Of a stretch of DNA of 64,000 bases, positions 48,013 through 58,370 are shown piece by piece (position 1 is the first letter of the stretch; the number at the start of each line of letters is the position of its first letter). The translations under genes and the position numbers were made by a program. The DNA lies in NCBI RefSeq assembly GCF_022836845.1, contig NZ_JAJNNZ010000001.1:62001-126000 (forward strand), in the 5' to 3' direction. This DNA comes from Vibrio gelatinilyticus (GTDB lineage Bacteria > Pseudomonadota > Gammaproteobacteria > Enterobacterales > Vibrionaceae). Below the pieces are notes generated by a model, which had not been told where the DNA came from, did no database searches, and saw only the letters and a program-made list of their open reading frames with translations.

Positions 48013-48645
48013 TTTTTTAACCTAGATTTGACGTGCGAGAATACTCGCTACGCGTATAGCAAAACGCGTCCCGTCTACATTAAGACGTGACAAAGATCTA
48101 AATGAATCTCTTCATTCAGAAAATAATTTTGTTTATTTAAATCAAGGCTCGGTGATACTGCTGTTTACACGCAGAACACAGATAGAAGGTACAAAGCTGA
48201 TTAAAAAATGTGTGTTTGTTGTTTTCAATGTTGGGTTTCCCATTATCATGTCGCCTTACGACATTAGTATCCCGTCTACTGATTATTGGCATAATCAGTA
48301 CCTACCCTACGCTGTGTCACAATCAGCCTGAATGTTCACAACGCGTATCCCCCAGATTCATACCGAGATTGCGCAGAAAAATATCACAAATGATATTGAT
48401 GTCGCAATAGGTTAATAGCGATATTTCAGAGCTATAATTTGACCAAATGTTTCGTGACATCCAAAAAATGGCCGAAACCAATCTAGTTCGTCACTTAAGA
48501 ACAGACAATTAGGTCTAATCCTAGATAAGCGCCCGTGCATCGTCGACGCTGTTGATATAGATGCTCTTGCTATGATAATAGCTCGACGATAAGTGAACAG
48601 AAAACGGTTGGTTGACGAATGGCTTTATTCAGAGCGGAAACCAAA
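48013..48645. other. Intergenic region upstream of the norspermidine unit
   Basis: About 630 bases without a credible gene. Near the start codon of the fused gene the minus strand carries ACGCGT-tttgctat-ACGCGT and GCGAG-TATT-CTCGC, two adjacent short hairpins in the probable leader. A 66-codon frame at 48210-48410 has no ribosome site or recognised family. Confidence 0.4.
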
Positions 48646-48671
48646 AAGCCCCAGCATTTCTGCTAGGGCTT
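48646..48671 (-). terminator. Terminator of the tRNA cluster
   Basis: On the minus strand AAGCCC-T-AGCA and TGCT-G-GGGCTT pair with one mismatch, followed by TTTTTGG. It lies 7 bases past the last tRNA. Confidence 0.75.
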
Positions 48672-48677
48672 CTAATT

Positions 48678-48753
48678 TGGAGCGACACACGAGGTTCGAA
48701 CTCGTGACCTCAACCTTGGCAAGGTTGCGCTCTACCAGCTGAGCTAGTGTCGC
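48678..48753 (-). tRNA. tRNA-Gly (anticodon GCC)
   Basis: 76 nucleotides with encoded CCA. The acceptor GCGACAC pairs with GTGTCGC, the D-arm is AGCTCAGCTGGTAGAGC, and the anticodon loop TTGCCAA gives GCC. It is the second of two identical-looking copies in this cluster. Confidence 0.97.
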
Positions 48754-48780
48754 ATTTCTACCTAATGGTAGGTTATTAGA

Positions 48781-48867
48781 TGGTGCCCCGGGCCGGACTT
48801 GAACCGGCACAGCGCGAACGCCGAGGGATTTTAAATCCCTTGTGTCTACCAATTCCACCACCAGGGC
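48781..48867 (-). tRNA. tRNA-Leu (anticodon TAA)
   Basis: 87 nucleotides with encoded CCA and a long variable arm, as in class II tRNAs. The anticodon stem GGGAT/ATCCC encloses TTTAAAA, anticodon TAA. Confidence 0.97.
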
Positions 48868-48949
48868 ACGCAAAACTTGTTGCGATGCCGATTACTGAAA
48901 AGTAAAACACCATCTTATGTAACGTTTAATAACACCACATTTTAAAATT

Positions 48950-49025
48950 TGGAGCGACACACGAGGTTCGAACTCGTGACCTCAACCTTGGCAAGGTTGC
49001 GCTCTACCAGCTGAGCTAGTGTCGC
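48950..49025 (-). tRNA. tRNA-Gly (anticodon GCC)
   Basis: 76 nucleotides with encoded CCA; same sequence as the copy at 48678-48753, including the anticodon loop TTGCCAA. Confidence 0.97.
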
Positions 49026-49046
49026 AATATTTCTCTAGCGAGAAAA

Positions 49047-49120
49047 TGGAGGCGCCTCCCGGAGTCGAACCGAGGTCCACGGATTTGCAATCCGCTGCAT
49101 AGCCACTCTGCCAAGGCGCC
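49047..49120 (-). tRNA. tRNA-Cys (anticodon GCA)
   Basis: 74 nucleotides with encoded CCA. The acceptor GGCGCCT pairs with AGGCGCC, and the anticodon loop TTGCAAA gives GCA. First tRNA of the cluster. Confidence 0.97.
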
Positions 49121-49164
49121 TCTGTAACTCTTCGCTTCCGCTTTATGCCGTTGCTCTTGAGTAC

Positions 49165-49199
49165 GGGATGCATTTTACGTAATCGAGGCAATGAGTCAA
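49165..49199 (-). promoter_or_regulatory. Promoter of the tRNA cluster
   Basis: On the minus strand TTGACT (49194-49199), a 16-base spacer and TAAAAT (49172-49177) form a sigma70 promoter followed by a GC-rich discriminator (GCATCCCG), a hallmark of stringently controlled stable-RNA promoters. The first tRNA starts about 45 bases later. The rest of the 300-base gap to pgsA shows only the pgsA terminator. Confidence 0.65.
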
Positions 49200-49393
49200 C
49201 AGTATTTTTAATAATTTGAATCGTTTGTCTAATTAACACTCAAAATGCGTTGATTTGCTCAGTTATCCAGCGCTATAGAGGCTATTTTCGAAAAGATAAC
49301 CTTAATTAAAAGGCACAAACACGGCAGTGGACTAGCTCAGTTTATCGCTATAACTCAGAGTCTAGAGTTCAAAGGCCAGTTTCTAGCATAAAA

Positions 49394-49414
49394 AAAGCGA
49401 GCTCTTGCTCGCTT
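49394..49414 (-). terminator. Terminator after pgsA
   Basis: On the minus strand AGCGAG and CTCGCT form a stem followed by TTTTTTT, 8 bases past the pgsA stop. Confidence 0.75.
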
Positions 49415-49421
49415 TCTCTCA

Positions 49422-49979
49422 CTATTCGTTATCAGCGTTTAGCAGGTCGTGCTTCGCTGCAGATAAATACTGCATCATCGACCAGTAAGTTAATATTGTC
49501 GCCACGTACAAAGCTACGTAACCAACCCAAACCATCCAATCGTCATAGCGCCAAATAAGCACCCACAAAGCAAACATTTGTGTCACTGTTTTCACCTTTC
49601 CGACCCAAGAGACCGCAACACTGGCTCTCTTACCAATTTCAGCCATCCATTCACGTAATGCCGAAATAATGATTTCTCTTGCAATCATAGTGACGGCTGG
49701 AATCGTGACCCAGATAGAGTGAAAATGCTCAGTAATCAAAATCAATGCTGTCGCGACGAGAACTTTGTCTGCTACAGGGTCAATAAACGCACCAAATCGT
49801 GATGTCTGCCCTAATTTACGGGCCAACATGCCATCAAGCCAATCGGTAAAGCCTGCTACCCAAAATACCATTGCTGCTGCGAAAGGCGCCCAAGAGTATG
49901 GTAAGTAGAATACAACGACAAAAACTGGGATCAAAAATAATCTCAGCAACGACAAAATGTTAGGTATGTTTAAACGCAT
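49422..49979 (-). CDS. pgsA: CDP-diacylglycerol-glycerol-3-phosphate 3-phosphatidyltransferase
   Basis: 185 residues with four or more hydrophobic segments. The CDP-alcohol phosphotransferase motif D-G-x2-A-R-x8-G-x3-D-x3-D is visible as [20 protein letters not shown] then VAD (about 49-74). It makes phosphatidylglycerophosphate at the inner membrane, the first committed step to phosphatidylglycerol. The order varA-uvrC-pgsA-tRNAs matches E. coli (uvrY-uvrC-pgsA-glyW-cysT-leuZ). Confidence 0.95.
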   Translation of the reverse strand: MRLNIPNILSLLRLFLIPVFVVVFYLPYSWAPFAAAMVFWVAGFTDWLDGMLARKLGQTSRFGAFIDPVADKVLVATALILITEHFHSIWVTIPAVTMIAREIIISALREWMAEIGKRASVAVSWVGKVKTVTQMFALWVLIWRYDDWMVWVGYVALYVATILTYWSMMQYLSAAKHDLLNADNE

Positions 49980-50026
49980 AGTTATTGGACTCTTTATTAG
50001 TGCGCTTCAATGGTGAGGCATTTTGG

Positions 50027-51862
50027 CTACTGTTTCAATGCTTGATAAATGTTTTCTGCCAAAGAAATGCTAATTCCTGGCACTTTGGCTATTTCCTCTA
50101 CACTTGCTCTGCGTAATTCTTGGATCCCGCCCATAAATTTTAACAGTGCTTGTCTGCGTTTTGGTCCGACGCCTTCAATACCTTCTAGCGGGCTGACTCG
50201 GCGAGTTTTAGCTCGCTTAGCTCGGTGCCCTGCAATTGCGTGGTTATGACTTTCATCACGAATGTGTTGGATCAAATGCAATGCTGGGGCATCGCTGGGA
50301 AGGTTAAACTCTGTCCCATCGTTAGTGATGAGTGTTTCAAGACCGGGCTTACGCGTCACCCCTTTGGCAATACCAATGATTTTGGGTAACTTCGGCCAGT
50401 CGTGCCAATACTTCGACACGATTTCAACCGCTCTGTTGAGCTGTCCCTTACCACCATCAATAAAAATGATATCAGGGATGCGATCAACATCAATCTGCTT
50501 CGAATATCGACGCTCTAACACTTGCCCCATAGCCGCGTAGTCATCACCACCGGTAATACCGGTAATATTATAACGGCGGTACTCTTGCTTGAGTGGTCCC
50601 TCTTGGTTGAATACCACGCAAGACGCTATCGTACTTTCACCCATCGTATGACTGATATCAAAACATTCCATGCGAGCGATCGACTCCATGCCCATTACAT
50701 CTTGCAGAGCCTTAAACCTCTTGTTGATGGTCATTTTGTGATTGATCTTCGTCGTAATGGCGGTAAGTGCATTGGTATTAGAAAGCTTTAGGTACTGAGC
50801 TCTGCTGCGTTTTGGGTTCACATGGAAAATAACTTTATGATTAGCTAACTCTGACAAGGCACTTTGCAGTGGCTCGACATCATCGATTAAGTTATCACCA
50901 TGAATGATACGCGTAGGAATAGTACGAGATTCGCGTTGATTCAAATAGTACTGACTGATGAAACTGTAAAACACTTCTTGCTCAGATGTATTACGAGGAA
51001 CTTTGGGAAAGTGGCTACGACTTCCAAGTATTTTTCCTTGCCTTATCATCAAAATATGAATACACGCCACGCCATTTTCTTGGGCAAAACCCAGAACATC
51101 CATATCGTCGTCGCTATCTTCCGAGACAAACTGTTGCTCTTGTATACGACGAATCGCTTGAATTTGATCGCGGTATTTTGCCGCATCTTCAAATTTCAAA
51201 GCCTGACTTGCTTGGTCCATTTTATCAACAAGGATCTGCAGAACCTTGTTGTCTTTTCCTTGCAAGAACAACCGCACATAGTTAACAACTTCTTGATATT
51301 CTTCATCAGAGATGATGGAACTGACACAGGGACCCGCACAACGACCAATTTGATACATTAAGCACGGTCGACTGCGATTGGCATAGACGGAATCTTCACA
51401 CTGCCTGACTGGAAATATTTTTTGAATTAAGTGCAGTGTCTGACGCACCGCACCTGAATCGGGATAAGGGCCAAAGTACTCCCCTTTCTTGCGCTTAGCA
51501 CCACGATGAATAGAAAGGCGAGGATGTTGGTGCGCTGAAATGTAAATATAAGGGTAAGATTTATCATCCCTTAGTAGCACATTGTACTTTGGAAGGTACT
51601 GCTTTATGTAATTGTGTTCAAGGATTAACGCTTCGGTTTCAGTGTGAGTGACTGTCACATCAATCTTATTGATATGACTGACCAAAGCGCGAGTTTTTTC
51701 TCTATCAACCGTCTTTCTAAAGTAGCTAGATAAGCGTTTTTTTAAATCTTTTGCTTTACCAACATAAATTACAACCGACTCGGCGTCATACATTCTGTAT
51801 ACGCCGGGTTGGTTTGTCACTGTGTTTAAAAAGGCTGTCGAATCAAAAAGGATGGATGACAC
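50027..51862 (-). CDS. uvrC: Excinuclease ABC subunit C
   Basis: 611 residues. GIY-YIG nuclease domain at the N-terminus (about 15-95, [21 protein letters not shown]), Cys-rich link, UVR motif (about 205-240), the RNase H-like C-terminal nuclease ([22 protein letters not shown]), and a helix-hairpin-helix pair at the end ([20 protein letters not shown]). It makes both incisions around UvrB-bound lesions. Its start overlaps the varA stop by one base. Confidence 0.97.
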   Translation of the reverse strand: MSSILFDSTAFLNTVTNQPGVYRMYDAESVVIYVGKAKDLKKRLSSYFRKTVDREKTRALVSHINKIDVTVTHTETEALILEHNYIKQYLPKYNVLLRDDKSYPYIYISAHQHPRLSIHRGAKRKKGEYFGPYPDSGAVRQTLHLIQKIFPVRQCEDSVYANRSRPCLMYQIGRCAGPCVSSIISDEEYQEVVNYVRLFLQGKDNKVLQILVDKMDQASQALKFEDAAKYRDQIQAIRRIQEQQFVSEDSDDDMDVLGFAQENGVACIHILMIRQGKILGSRSHFPKVPRNTSEQEVFYSFISQYYLNQRESRTIPTRIIHGDNLIDDVEPLQSALSELANHKVIFHVNPKRSRAQYLKLSNTNALTAITTKINHKMTINKRFKALQDVMGMESIARMECFDISHTMGESTIASCVVFNQEGPLKQEYRRYNITGITGGDDYAAMGQVLERRYSKQIDVDRIPDIIFIDGGKGQLNRAVEIVSKYWHDWPKLPKIIGIAKGVTRKPGLETLITNDGTEFNLPSDAPALHLIQHIRDESHNHAIAGHRAKRAKTRRVSPLEGIEGVGPKRRQALLKFMGGIQELRRASVEEIAKVPGISISLAENIYQALKQ

Positions 51863-52506
51863 TACAAGGTCTCTGTATCTAACATCCCATATCGGATCGC
51901 TAGGTGAGTCAGCTCAACGTCACCATTTATGTCGAGTTTACTAAACAAACGATAACGATAACTATTGACAGTTTTAGGACTCAAACTGAGCTGCTCAGAA
52001 ATATCGGTAACCTTTTGCCCTTTGGTTATCATCATCATGATTTGCAGCTCGCGCTCCGAAAGATCCTTAAAAGGGTTTTCGGACGCAGAAGAGAACTGGC
52101 TTAAGGCCATTTGTTGGGCAATTTCAGGCGATATATAGCGCTGACCACTGTTGACAAGACGGATAGCATTCACCATTTCATCAGGAGCTGCACCTTTTGT
52201 TAGGTAACCTGCCGCACCAGCTTGCATCACTTTAGTTGGAAATGGATTCTCCGTATGAACGGTCAACACAATGATCTTAACGTCTGGATTATGTCTTAAG
52301 ATCTTTTTCGTTGCTTCAAGGCCACCGATCCCAGGCATATTCATATCCATTAAAATCACGTCAGTATGGTGGCTACGGCACCACTTTACTGCATCTTCAC
52401 CGCTTTCAGCTTCCCCTGCTACACTCATTCCACGGACGTCTTCAATAATACGTCGGATCCCTGTGCGAACCAGCTCGTGATCATCTACAAGGAAAACATT
52501 AATCAA
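51862..52506 (-). CDS. varA: Response regulator VarA (GacA/UvrY)
   Basis: I use the TTG at 52506: it has GGAGATGCAAGT upstream and gives 214 residues starting [20 protein letters not shown], the family N-terminus; the frame is open 27 codons further without homology. The receiver domain (Asp54 in [10 protein letters not shown]) and the LuxR-type helix-turn-helix (about 145-205, [21 protein letters not shown]) are clear. With VarS it activates the CsrB-type small RNAs that titrate CsrA. A TTG start may lower its expression. Confidence 0.94.
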   Translation of the reverse strand: MINVFLVDDHELVRTGIRRIIEDVRGMSVAGEAESGEDAVKWCRSHHTDVILMDMNMPGIGGLEATKKILRHNPDVKIIVLTVHTENPFPTKVMQAGAAGYLTKGAAPDEMVNAIRLVNSGQRYISPEIAQQMALSQFSSASENPFKDLSERELQIMMMITKGQKVTDISEQLSLSPKTVNSYRYRLFSKLDINGDVELTHLAIRYGMLDTETL

Positions 52507-52961
52507 ACTTGCATCTCCACAATCATTTATTGGCTCTGCAACCACTCTAGATAGTGGATAGCAGCATGGTCTATCATCATATCGCAACTTGAACTAAAAA
52601 GCTTTCATTCATAGTGTGTTCAAGCGCAAACTTTCGCAAACACATTACGTCCAAATGCCATATTCGTCAATCATAAAAACTTAAAAATCATCAGGTTACA
52701 AATCAACCAACCAACAGCTTTTGGATGGATAACTATCCGATTTGACAAGAAAAGTTGTAGGAACTTGTTATGAAATCCCTATCTTATTAGCCAATAAAAT
52801 ATTACAAATCTTCTAGTTGTGTCACTCTATATCCTGTCGGGGTATAATCACTTAGTTTAGTTCATTTCTCATTTTATTCTCCATTGTGGGCATGACGCGT
52901 AATTGTCAAGGGAATAACCGATAATGAACCGCTCATAAAAGCCAAGCTCATTTTATATAGC
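52507..52961. other. Divergent varA-polB intergenic region
   Basis: 455 bases holding promoters for both genes. For polB there is a perfect TATAAT at 52843-52848, with a TTGTGT at a poor 20-base spacing. I looked for a LexA box (CTGT-N8-ACAG) and found none. Confidence 0.5.
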
Positions 52962-55373
52962 ATGGCTTCAATACGAATTAGGACTTTCGCTATTTTGGAC
53001 GTACATACAGGCTTTTTACTTACCCGTCATTCACGCGACTTTCGCAAATACGCACAAGTTGAACTGTGGGTACAAACTGACCAAGGTCCTGCACAACTGC
53101 TAATTGATGGAGAGCATCCGGTATTTTTTATCACCCAGTCATCTGAGCGCAATGCAAAAACGTTAGCGGAAAAACTGGCACTCCACGTGCAAATTAAACC
53201 GCTGCCACAAACCACATTCCAACAGGAACCCGTTTCTGGTGTCTACTGTCAGTCCCTAGCCACTTCCCGAATGTTAGCGTCTCACTTTCAGCAGCACGAT
53301 ATCAATGTCTATGAAGCCGATATCAAATTAGCCGATCGCTATTTAATGGAAAGATTTATCCAGGGCAGCTTGGCCTTTACTGGCGACATAGAAGTCCTCA
53401 ATAAAAACACCCCTCAGCAGTATATAAGAGTCACTAATGCCAAGTGTAAGGCAGCACCGCATCAACCTTCTCTCTCCCAAGTTTCCCTTGATATTGAATG
53501 CTCTGAAAAAGGTGTGCTGTATTCAATTGGCCTCGCTAGTGCAATGGATAATCGCGTTTTGATGGTAGGTCAACCTCAGCCCTCTGAGACCAGTGTTCAA
53601 TGGGTCAATGATGAAAAAGCTCTTTTACAGGCATTGGAGCAATGGTTTTATAAATTTGACCCAGATATCATTGTTGGCTGGAATGTCATCGACTTTGATT
53701 TCAAATTGCTCCATAAACGCGCTGAAATCTATAAGCTGAAGTTGCGGCTAGGTCGCGGCGGACAAAACAGTTATTTTAGAACCTTATCCAGCAGTCAACA
53801 AAGCTTTATTACCCTTCCAGGTAGAGTTGTTTTAGACGGTATCGATATGCTGAAAACGGCGACCTATAACTTTCGTTCTTGGTCGCTAGAATCTGTGTCT
53901 CAGCAATTACTCGGCGAAGGCAAAGCCATTCATAACGTCCATGACCGCATGGATGAGATTAATACGATGTTTCGTAAGGACAAGCCTTCTCTCGCAAAAT
54001 ATAACCTACAAGACTGTGTACTGGTTAACAAGATCTTTGCCAAAACGCACCTTTTAGAATTTGCTATTGAGCGCACCAAGCTCACAGGTATTGAACTCGA
54101 TAGATTGGGAGGCTCTGTTGCAGCTTTTTCTAACCTTTACCTGCCTCGAATGCACAGAGCAGGATACATAGCCCCTAATCTAGAGCCTGAAACTTGGGTG
54201 GGCAGCCCTGGTGGCTATGTCATGGACTCGCTGCCAGACCTGTATGATTCAGTACTGGTATTGGATTTTAAGAGTCTATACCCCTCAATCATTCGGTCGT
54301 TTTTGATTGACCCAATGGGGCTAATCGAAGGGTTAAAGCTTGCTGTGGGACCAGGTGACGAGCAAGCCGTTGAGGGCTTTCGCGGGGCCCAGTTTCACCG
54401 AGAACATCACTTTTTACCCAATTTGATTGCCGAGTTATGGGCGGCACGCGACATTGCCAAAAAGAACAACGACCTCCCCTTCTCGCAAGCAATCAAGATC
54501 ATCATGAACTCATTTTACGGTGTATTGGGTTCTTCCGGTTGCCGCTTCTTTGATACACGGCTTGCTTCGTCTATCACAATGCGAGGACACGAGGTGCTTG
54601 CACGCACTAAAGATATGATTGAAGAGCAAGGGTATATCGTAATCTATGGAGATACGGACTCAGTTTTTGTACACCTTGGAAGCAGTCACTCACAGACCGA
54701 GGCTGATGAAGTCGGCAATCAATTAGTCGAAACGATCAACGCAGCATGGCGTCGCCACCTTCGAGAGCAGTACAACCTAGATTGCTTTTTGGAGCTAGAG
54801 TATGAAACTCATTACCGCAAGTTTCTGATGCCGACGATCCGAGGCTCAGAGACTGGGTCTAAGAAGCGCTACGCTGGTGTGATTGGAGAAGGCGATAATG
54901 AGCAGCTTATCTTCAAGGGGCTAGAGAGTGTGCGTACCGACTGGACCCCCTTGTCGCAACATTTTCAGCGGCAACTGTATCAGATGATCTTTCATGACCA
55001 AGATCCTACAAATTATATAAGACAAGTGGTCGAGGAAACTCTAGCAGGAAAGCATGACGATGACTTGATCTACCAAAAAAGGCTACGTAGACGCCTACAT
55101 GACTATCAAAAAAATATTCCACCTCAGGTTCGGGCGGCGCGTATTGCCGATAACATCAATCAACAATTAGGGCGACCGTTACAGTACCAAAATCGCGGTC
55201 GGATTGAATACATCATCACGCTCAACGGTCCTGAACCAGTCGAATATCGTAAAAGTTCTATCGACTATCAGCACTATATCGATAAACAGCTCAAGCCCGT
55301 TGCTGACGCAATATTGCCTTTCATTGGCTTAGATTTTGACGCACTAAATGCGCCTCAGCTGGGCTTATTCTAA
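52962..55373 (+). CDS. polB: DNA polymerase II
   Basis: 803 residues, family B polymerase (E. coli 783). Exonuclease motif SLDIECSEKG (about 170) and Exo II GWNVIDFDF come first. Polymerase motif A is VLDFKSLYPSIIRSF, motif B is IIMNSFYGVLGSSGCRF and motif C is YGDTDSVFVHL with both metal-binding aspartates. It works in translesion and replication restart. In E. coli it is SOS-induced; no LexA box is visible here. It stands alone on the plus strand. Confidence 0.96.
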   Translation: MASIRIRTFAILDVHTGFLLTRHSRDFRKYAQVELWVQTDQGPAQLLIDGEHPVFFITQSSERNAKTLAEKLALHVQIKPLPQTTFQQEPVSGVYCQSLATSRMLASHFQQHDINVYEADIKLADRYLMERFIQGSLAFTGDIEVLNKNTPQQYIRVTNAKCKAAPHQPSLSQVSLDIECSEKGVLYSIGLASAMDNRVLMVGQPQPSETSVQWVNDEKALLQALEQWFYKFDPDIIVGWNVIDFDFKLLHKRAEIYKLKLRLGRGGQNSYFRTLSSSQQSFITLPGRVVLDGIDMLKTATYNFRSWSLESVSQQLLGEGKAIHNVHDRMDEINTMFRKDKPSLAKYNLQDCVLVNKIFAKTHLLEFAIERTKLTGIELDRLGGSVAAFSNLYLPRMHRAGYIAPNLEPETWVGSPGGYVMDSLPDLYDSVLVLDFKSLYPSIIRSFLIDPMGLIEGLKLAVGPGDEQAVEGFRGAQFHREHHFLPNLIAELWAARDIAKKNNDLPFSQAIKIIMNSFYGVLGSSGCRFFDTRLASSITMRGHEVLARTKDMIEEQGYIVIYGDTDSVFVHLGSSHSQTEADEVGNQLVETINAAWRRHLREQYNLDCFLELEYETHYRKFLMPTIRGSETGSKKRYAGVIGEGDNEQLIFKGLESVRTDWTPLSQHFQRQLYQMIFHDQDPTNYIRQVVEETLAGKHDDDLIYQKRLRRRLHDYQKNIPPQVRAARIADNINQQLGRPLQYQNRGRIEYIITLNGPEPVEYRKSSIDYQHYIDKQLKPVADAILPFIGLDFDALNAPQLGLF

Positions 55374-55390
55374 GTAGGGCTCACTGGCGC

Positions 55391-56155
55391 TCAACCAATT
55401 TTAAATTCTGTTTTTTTGTATTCTTCAGCAAGCCATTCACCGTAAAAATCAAGCAACCCCACCACAGAACGTTTTGCTATCGCTCGCTGACCCAATAAGA
55501 TGTTAAGACGTTCGATATACTTCGCCTGCTCTGGATAGTATTTTACGAATTGTTCCCCACACTCTCTCGGGCAATCAAGCCAGCGTTTGGATTTGTGTAA
55601 CACCAGAGAATAACTGGCTCTTAGCAGTTTTTTAGCGATGGTCTGTTGAGCTGTTACTTGCGTATCGAGATCTTGCGCTTTGGCCACTACCATTCGATAG
55701 TGCTTTAGCCAAGTTTCAGTATCGTTGTTCCAGTGTTTGGCGATCTCCCAGCTCGGAACATATTCACCAAAACACTCCGAAAGATCATCACCATACACGC
55801 AGGTGCAGCACTGCTTAAGTAAGAAACCCCACGTAAAAATGGCATCGAGGCAGGTAATATCCTCGACTAATGCCGTTCTAATCGATACCCCATTTACCTG
55901 AGGAAACTCTCGTTGAAAGCGCCAATTAATGGAATTAAAAAGTGATTGCTTTTGCGTTGAAAAGTCTTGCTTACTCACAACCACAACATCCAAATTGGAT
56001 TGCCCGATAATCGCTGTACCCTTCGCAACACTACCATAGATATAAATACTATGAAGATTGGTGCCTAGCTGATTGCGTAAACAAGAAAGTAAATCCTCAA
56101 CAACGGGCTGAAACTCTGTTTGCTGTATAAAGGCTAGGGATTGTGGATTGGTCAT
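55391..56155 (-). CDS. Nucleotidyltransferase-fold protein with an altered active-site motif
   Basis: 254 residues. The N-terminal half has the MNT/AadA-type motif IYIYGSVAKGTAI followed by QSNLDVVVV (about 38-62); the usual SDxD pair reads SNLD, so the first catalytic aspartate is Asn. The C-terminal half is helical (about 150-250), as in aminoglycoside adenylyltransferase relatives. Catalytic activity is doubtful. It is convergent with polB, 17 bases apart. I cannot assign a function. Confidence 0.7.
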   Translation of the reverse strand: MTNPQSLAFIQQTEFQPVVEDLLSCLRNQLGTNLHSIYIYGSVAKGTAIIGQSNLDVVVVSKQDFSTQKQSLFNSINWRFQREFPQVNGVSIRTALVEDITCLDAIFTWGFLLKQCCTCVYGDDLSECFGEYVPSWEIAKHWNNDTETWLKHYRMVVAKAQDLDTQVTAQQTIAKKLLRASYSLVLHKSKRWLDCPRECGEQFVKYYPEQAKYIERLNILLGQRAIAKRSVVGLLDFYGEWLAEEYKKTEFKIG

Positions 56156-56335
56156 TAGAAGGCAATAAAACTTAAATTGGTGTCTCCATTCTACTGAGCA
56201 GAGCCTCAGCTTTCAATCCTAACCGTGCGATACCACTGTCACATTAATTGTGATTCATTTGAATCAAGGCTATAGGAAAGCGATGCAGTTCACCATATAA
56301 TTAGCACAATACAAATGAACATAAAGGATACTTTC

Positions 56336-56905
56336 ATGCCAAGGGCAAGTGAGCTAAAAAAAGGGTTTGCTATCGAATCCAACGGTAAAACTCTAGTTAT
56401 TAAAGATATCGAAATCACGACACCTGGTGGCCGTGGCGGTGCGAAAATTTATAAGCTGCGTTGTCAAGATCTCGCTAATGGTTCTAAAGTTGAAGAGCGT
56501 TACAAGTCAGATGAGTTGGTTAACACGGTTGATATGACTAAGCGTGCGGTTACGTTCTCTTACGTTGATGGCGATGAATACATCTTCATGGACAATGACG
56601 ATTATAGCCAGTTTACCTTTAAGCAAGATGAAATCGCTGATGAACTACTGTTCATCAATGAAGATACTCAAGGTCTTCTGGTTTTACTGATTAACGATCA
56701 GGCGGCAGGTATTGAACTGCCTTCATCGGTAGAGCTCATTATTGAAGAAACTGACCCATCAATCAAAGGGGCCTCAGCATCGGCACGCACCAAGCCAGCA
56801 CGTCTTTCAACTGGCCTTACGGTGCAGGTCCCTGAATACATTGCGACTGGCGATAAAGTGAAAGTCAATACGACTGAACGTAAATACATGAGCCGAGCAG
56901 ACTAA
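56336..56905 (+). CDS. efpL: Elongation factor P-like protein EfpL (YeiP)
   Basis: I use ATG 56336 (MPRASELKKGF), preceded by AAGGATACTTTC; the upstream in-frame ATG (56315) is less likely. 189 residues with three beta-barrel domains. The tip of domain I reads TPGGRGGAKIY, with Arg where EF-P has its modified Lys, as in YeiP. The C-terminal EF-P signature GASASARTKPARLSTGL is present. It helps ribosomes past certain stall motifs, as known for EfpL. It is followed by the HI1450-family gene after 9 bases. Confidence 0.93.
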   Translation: MPRASELKKGFAIESNGKTLVIKDIEITTPGGRGGAKIYKLRCQDLANGSKVEERYKSDELVNTVDMTKRAVTFSYVDGDEYIFMDNDDYSQFTFKQDEIADELLFINEDTQGLLVLLINDQAAGIELPSSVELIIEETDPSIKGASASARTKPARLSTGLTVQVPEYIATGDKVKVNTTERKYMSRAD

Positions 56906-56914
56906 GGAATTATT

Positions 56915-57232
56915 ATGTCCGAACTTTTATCATTCGACGATGTGATTGACGCTGCATACGACATTTTTCTTGAAATGGCACCTGACAACCTAGAGCCTGC
57001 TGATGTGATTATTTTTACCGCTCAGTTTGAAGAACGAGGCGCTGCAGAGCTAGTTGAAACTGGAGCAGATTGGGTTGAACACGTCGGCTTTGAGGTCGAT
57101 GAAAACTTTGCGGAAGTTCGTGTCGGTTTGGTCGATGAAGAAAGTGATACTCTCGATGACGTATTTGCTCGATTACTGGTTAGCCGAGACCCGAGCAATA
57201 AGTTCTGCCATGTTCTTTGGAAACGCGATTAA
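56915..57232 (+). CDS. HI1450-family (DUF440) putative dsDNA mimic protein
   Basis: 105 residues, very acidic (about 29 Asp/Glu), with FDDVIDAAYDIFLEMAPDNL at the N-terminus and a C-terminal HVLWKRD, as in E. coli YciU and H. influenzae HI1450. The negative surface is thought to mimic DNA and bind HU-type proteins. It shares a unit with efpL and ends at a bidirectional terminator. Confidence 0.88.
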   Translation: MSELLSFDDVIDAAYDIFLEMAPDNLEPADVIIFTAQFEERGAAELVETGADWVEHVGFEVDENFAEVRVGLVDEESDTLDDVFARLLVSRDPSNKFCHVLWKRD

Positions 57233-57251
57233 AAGCGAACTAACAATCAAA

Positions 57252-57277
57252 AAAGGGTAGCTTAGTCGCTACCCTTT
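57252..57277. terminator. Bidirectional terminator between HI1450-family gene and rluB
   Basis: AAAGGGTAGC and GCTACCCTTT pair perfectly with a 6-base loop. T-runs follow on the plus strand (CTTTTT) and A-runs precede it, so it works both ways between the convergent genes. Confidence 0.85.
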
Positions 57278-57299
57278 CTTTTTATCTATTATCAATGCG

Positions 57300-58235
57300 T
57301 TAGCGACGGTTCTTCGCTCGTGCACCTTGCTCACCGGCACTTTTCTTATTACGGCGCTGTTGATTACTACGACCTTTTGAAGGCGTGTTCACGCGCTCTT
57401 CGTGTCTTTTCACTGCACGACGAATTTTTTGACTACGAGAGCGTTCACGCTTACGAGACGTATTGTTGTTTAAGTCCAACATCGTTTCTGATTCAGGTTT
57501 CAGCTCGACCAGAGTGCGTAAATAGTTAACCTCTTTAAGGGTCAATTCAGCCCATCCGCCACGTGGCAGTTTTTTATCAAGGTAGATATCACCATAACGA
57601 ACACGCTTAAGGCGACTTACTGTGGTGTCCTGTGATTCCCAAAGACGTCTAACTTCGCGGTTACGGCCTTCGTTGATAGCGACATAAAACGTGTGGTTCA
57701 TGCCTTCACCACCAGCATAAACAACATCTTCAAAGCGTGCCATGCCATCTTCTAGCTCGACACCGCTCACTAGATTTCTCACTTTCTGCTCGTTTACTTC
57801 ACCGAAAACTCGTACTAAATACTCACGTTCAACCTGACGACTAGGGTGCATTAAACGGTTGGCTAACTCACCATCGGTAGTAAACAACAACAAACCTGAC
57901 GTGTTTGCATCTAAGCGACCAACAGAAATCCAACGTGAGCCACGAATTTTTGGTAGGCGATCAAACACTGTACGACGACCTTCAGGATCATGACGTGTAC
58001 ACAGTTCGCCTTCTGGCTTGTAGTAAGCCAGCACGCGACAGACCACTTCCTCTTGAGCTTTAGCAGAAACAGTATGACCGTCGATACGGATCACGGCACT
58101 TTCATCTTCTAAACGCTCACCAAGTTTTGCGACTTGGCCATTCACACTGACTCGGCCAGCTTTGATCAATGACTCAAGCTCACGGCGTGAACCATGACCT
58201 GCACGGGCAAGAACTTTCTGTAATTTTTCGCTCAT
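57300..58235 (-). CDS. rluB: 23S rRNA pseudouridine(2605) synthase RluB
   Basis: 311 residues. The S4-like domain (about 3-60) is followed by the RsuA/RluB pseudouridine synthase domain with catalytic Asp in [18 protein letters not shown] and [14 protein letters not shown]. The Arg/Lys-rich C-terminal tail (about 255-311) is typical. It is followed upstream in gene order by yciO and rnm, as in E. coli. Confidence 0.92.
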   Translation of the reverse strand: MSEKLQKVLARAGHGSRRELESLIKAGRVSVNGQVAKLGERLEDESAVIRIDGHTVSAKAQEEVVCRVLAYYKPEGELCTRHDPEGRRTVFDRLPKIRGSRWISVGRLDANTSGLLLFTTDGELANRLMHPSRQVEREYLVRVFGEVNEQKVRNLVSGVELEDGMARFEDVVYAGGEGMNHTFYVAINEGRNREVRRLWESQDTTVSRLKRVRYGDIYLDKKLPRGGWAELTLKEVNYLRTLVELKPESETMLDLNNNTSRKRERSRSQKIRRAVKRHEERVNTPSKGRSNQQRRNKKSAGEQGARAKNRR

Positions 58236-58370
58236 TTACATACCTATAGTGTCGTCTTCACAGACGTCGAGTTTGAAATACGCGATGCTTAAAAATCGCG
58301 GCCGAGTATTATCTCAAATTCTATCCGGAAACGCACCTTATTTATCAATGCAATTGTAACCTTACACCAC

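Noticed and set aside
48210..48410. 66-codon frame in the norspermidine upstream region
   Set aside because: No ribosome site, no recognised family, low-complexity start; likely chance.
48625..49239. Minus-strand frames across the tRNA cluster
   Set aside because: They are translations of tRNA genes and spacers.
52507..52961. LexA (SOS) box for polB
   Set aside because: I searched for CTGT-N8-ACAG-like sites; only a half-site (CTGT near 52834) is present.
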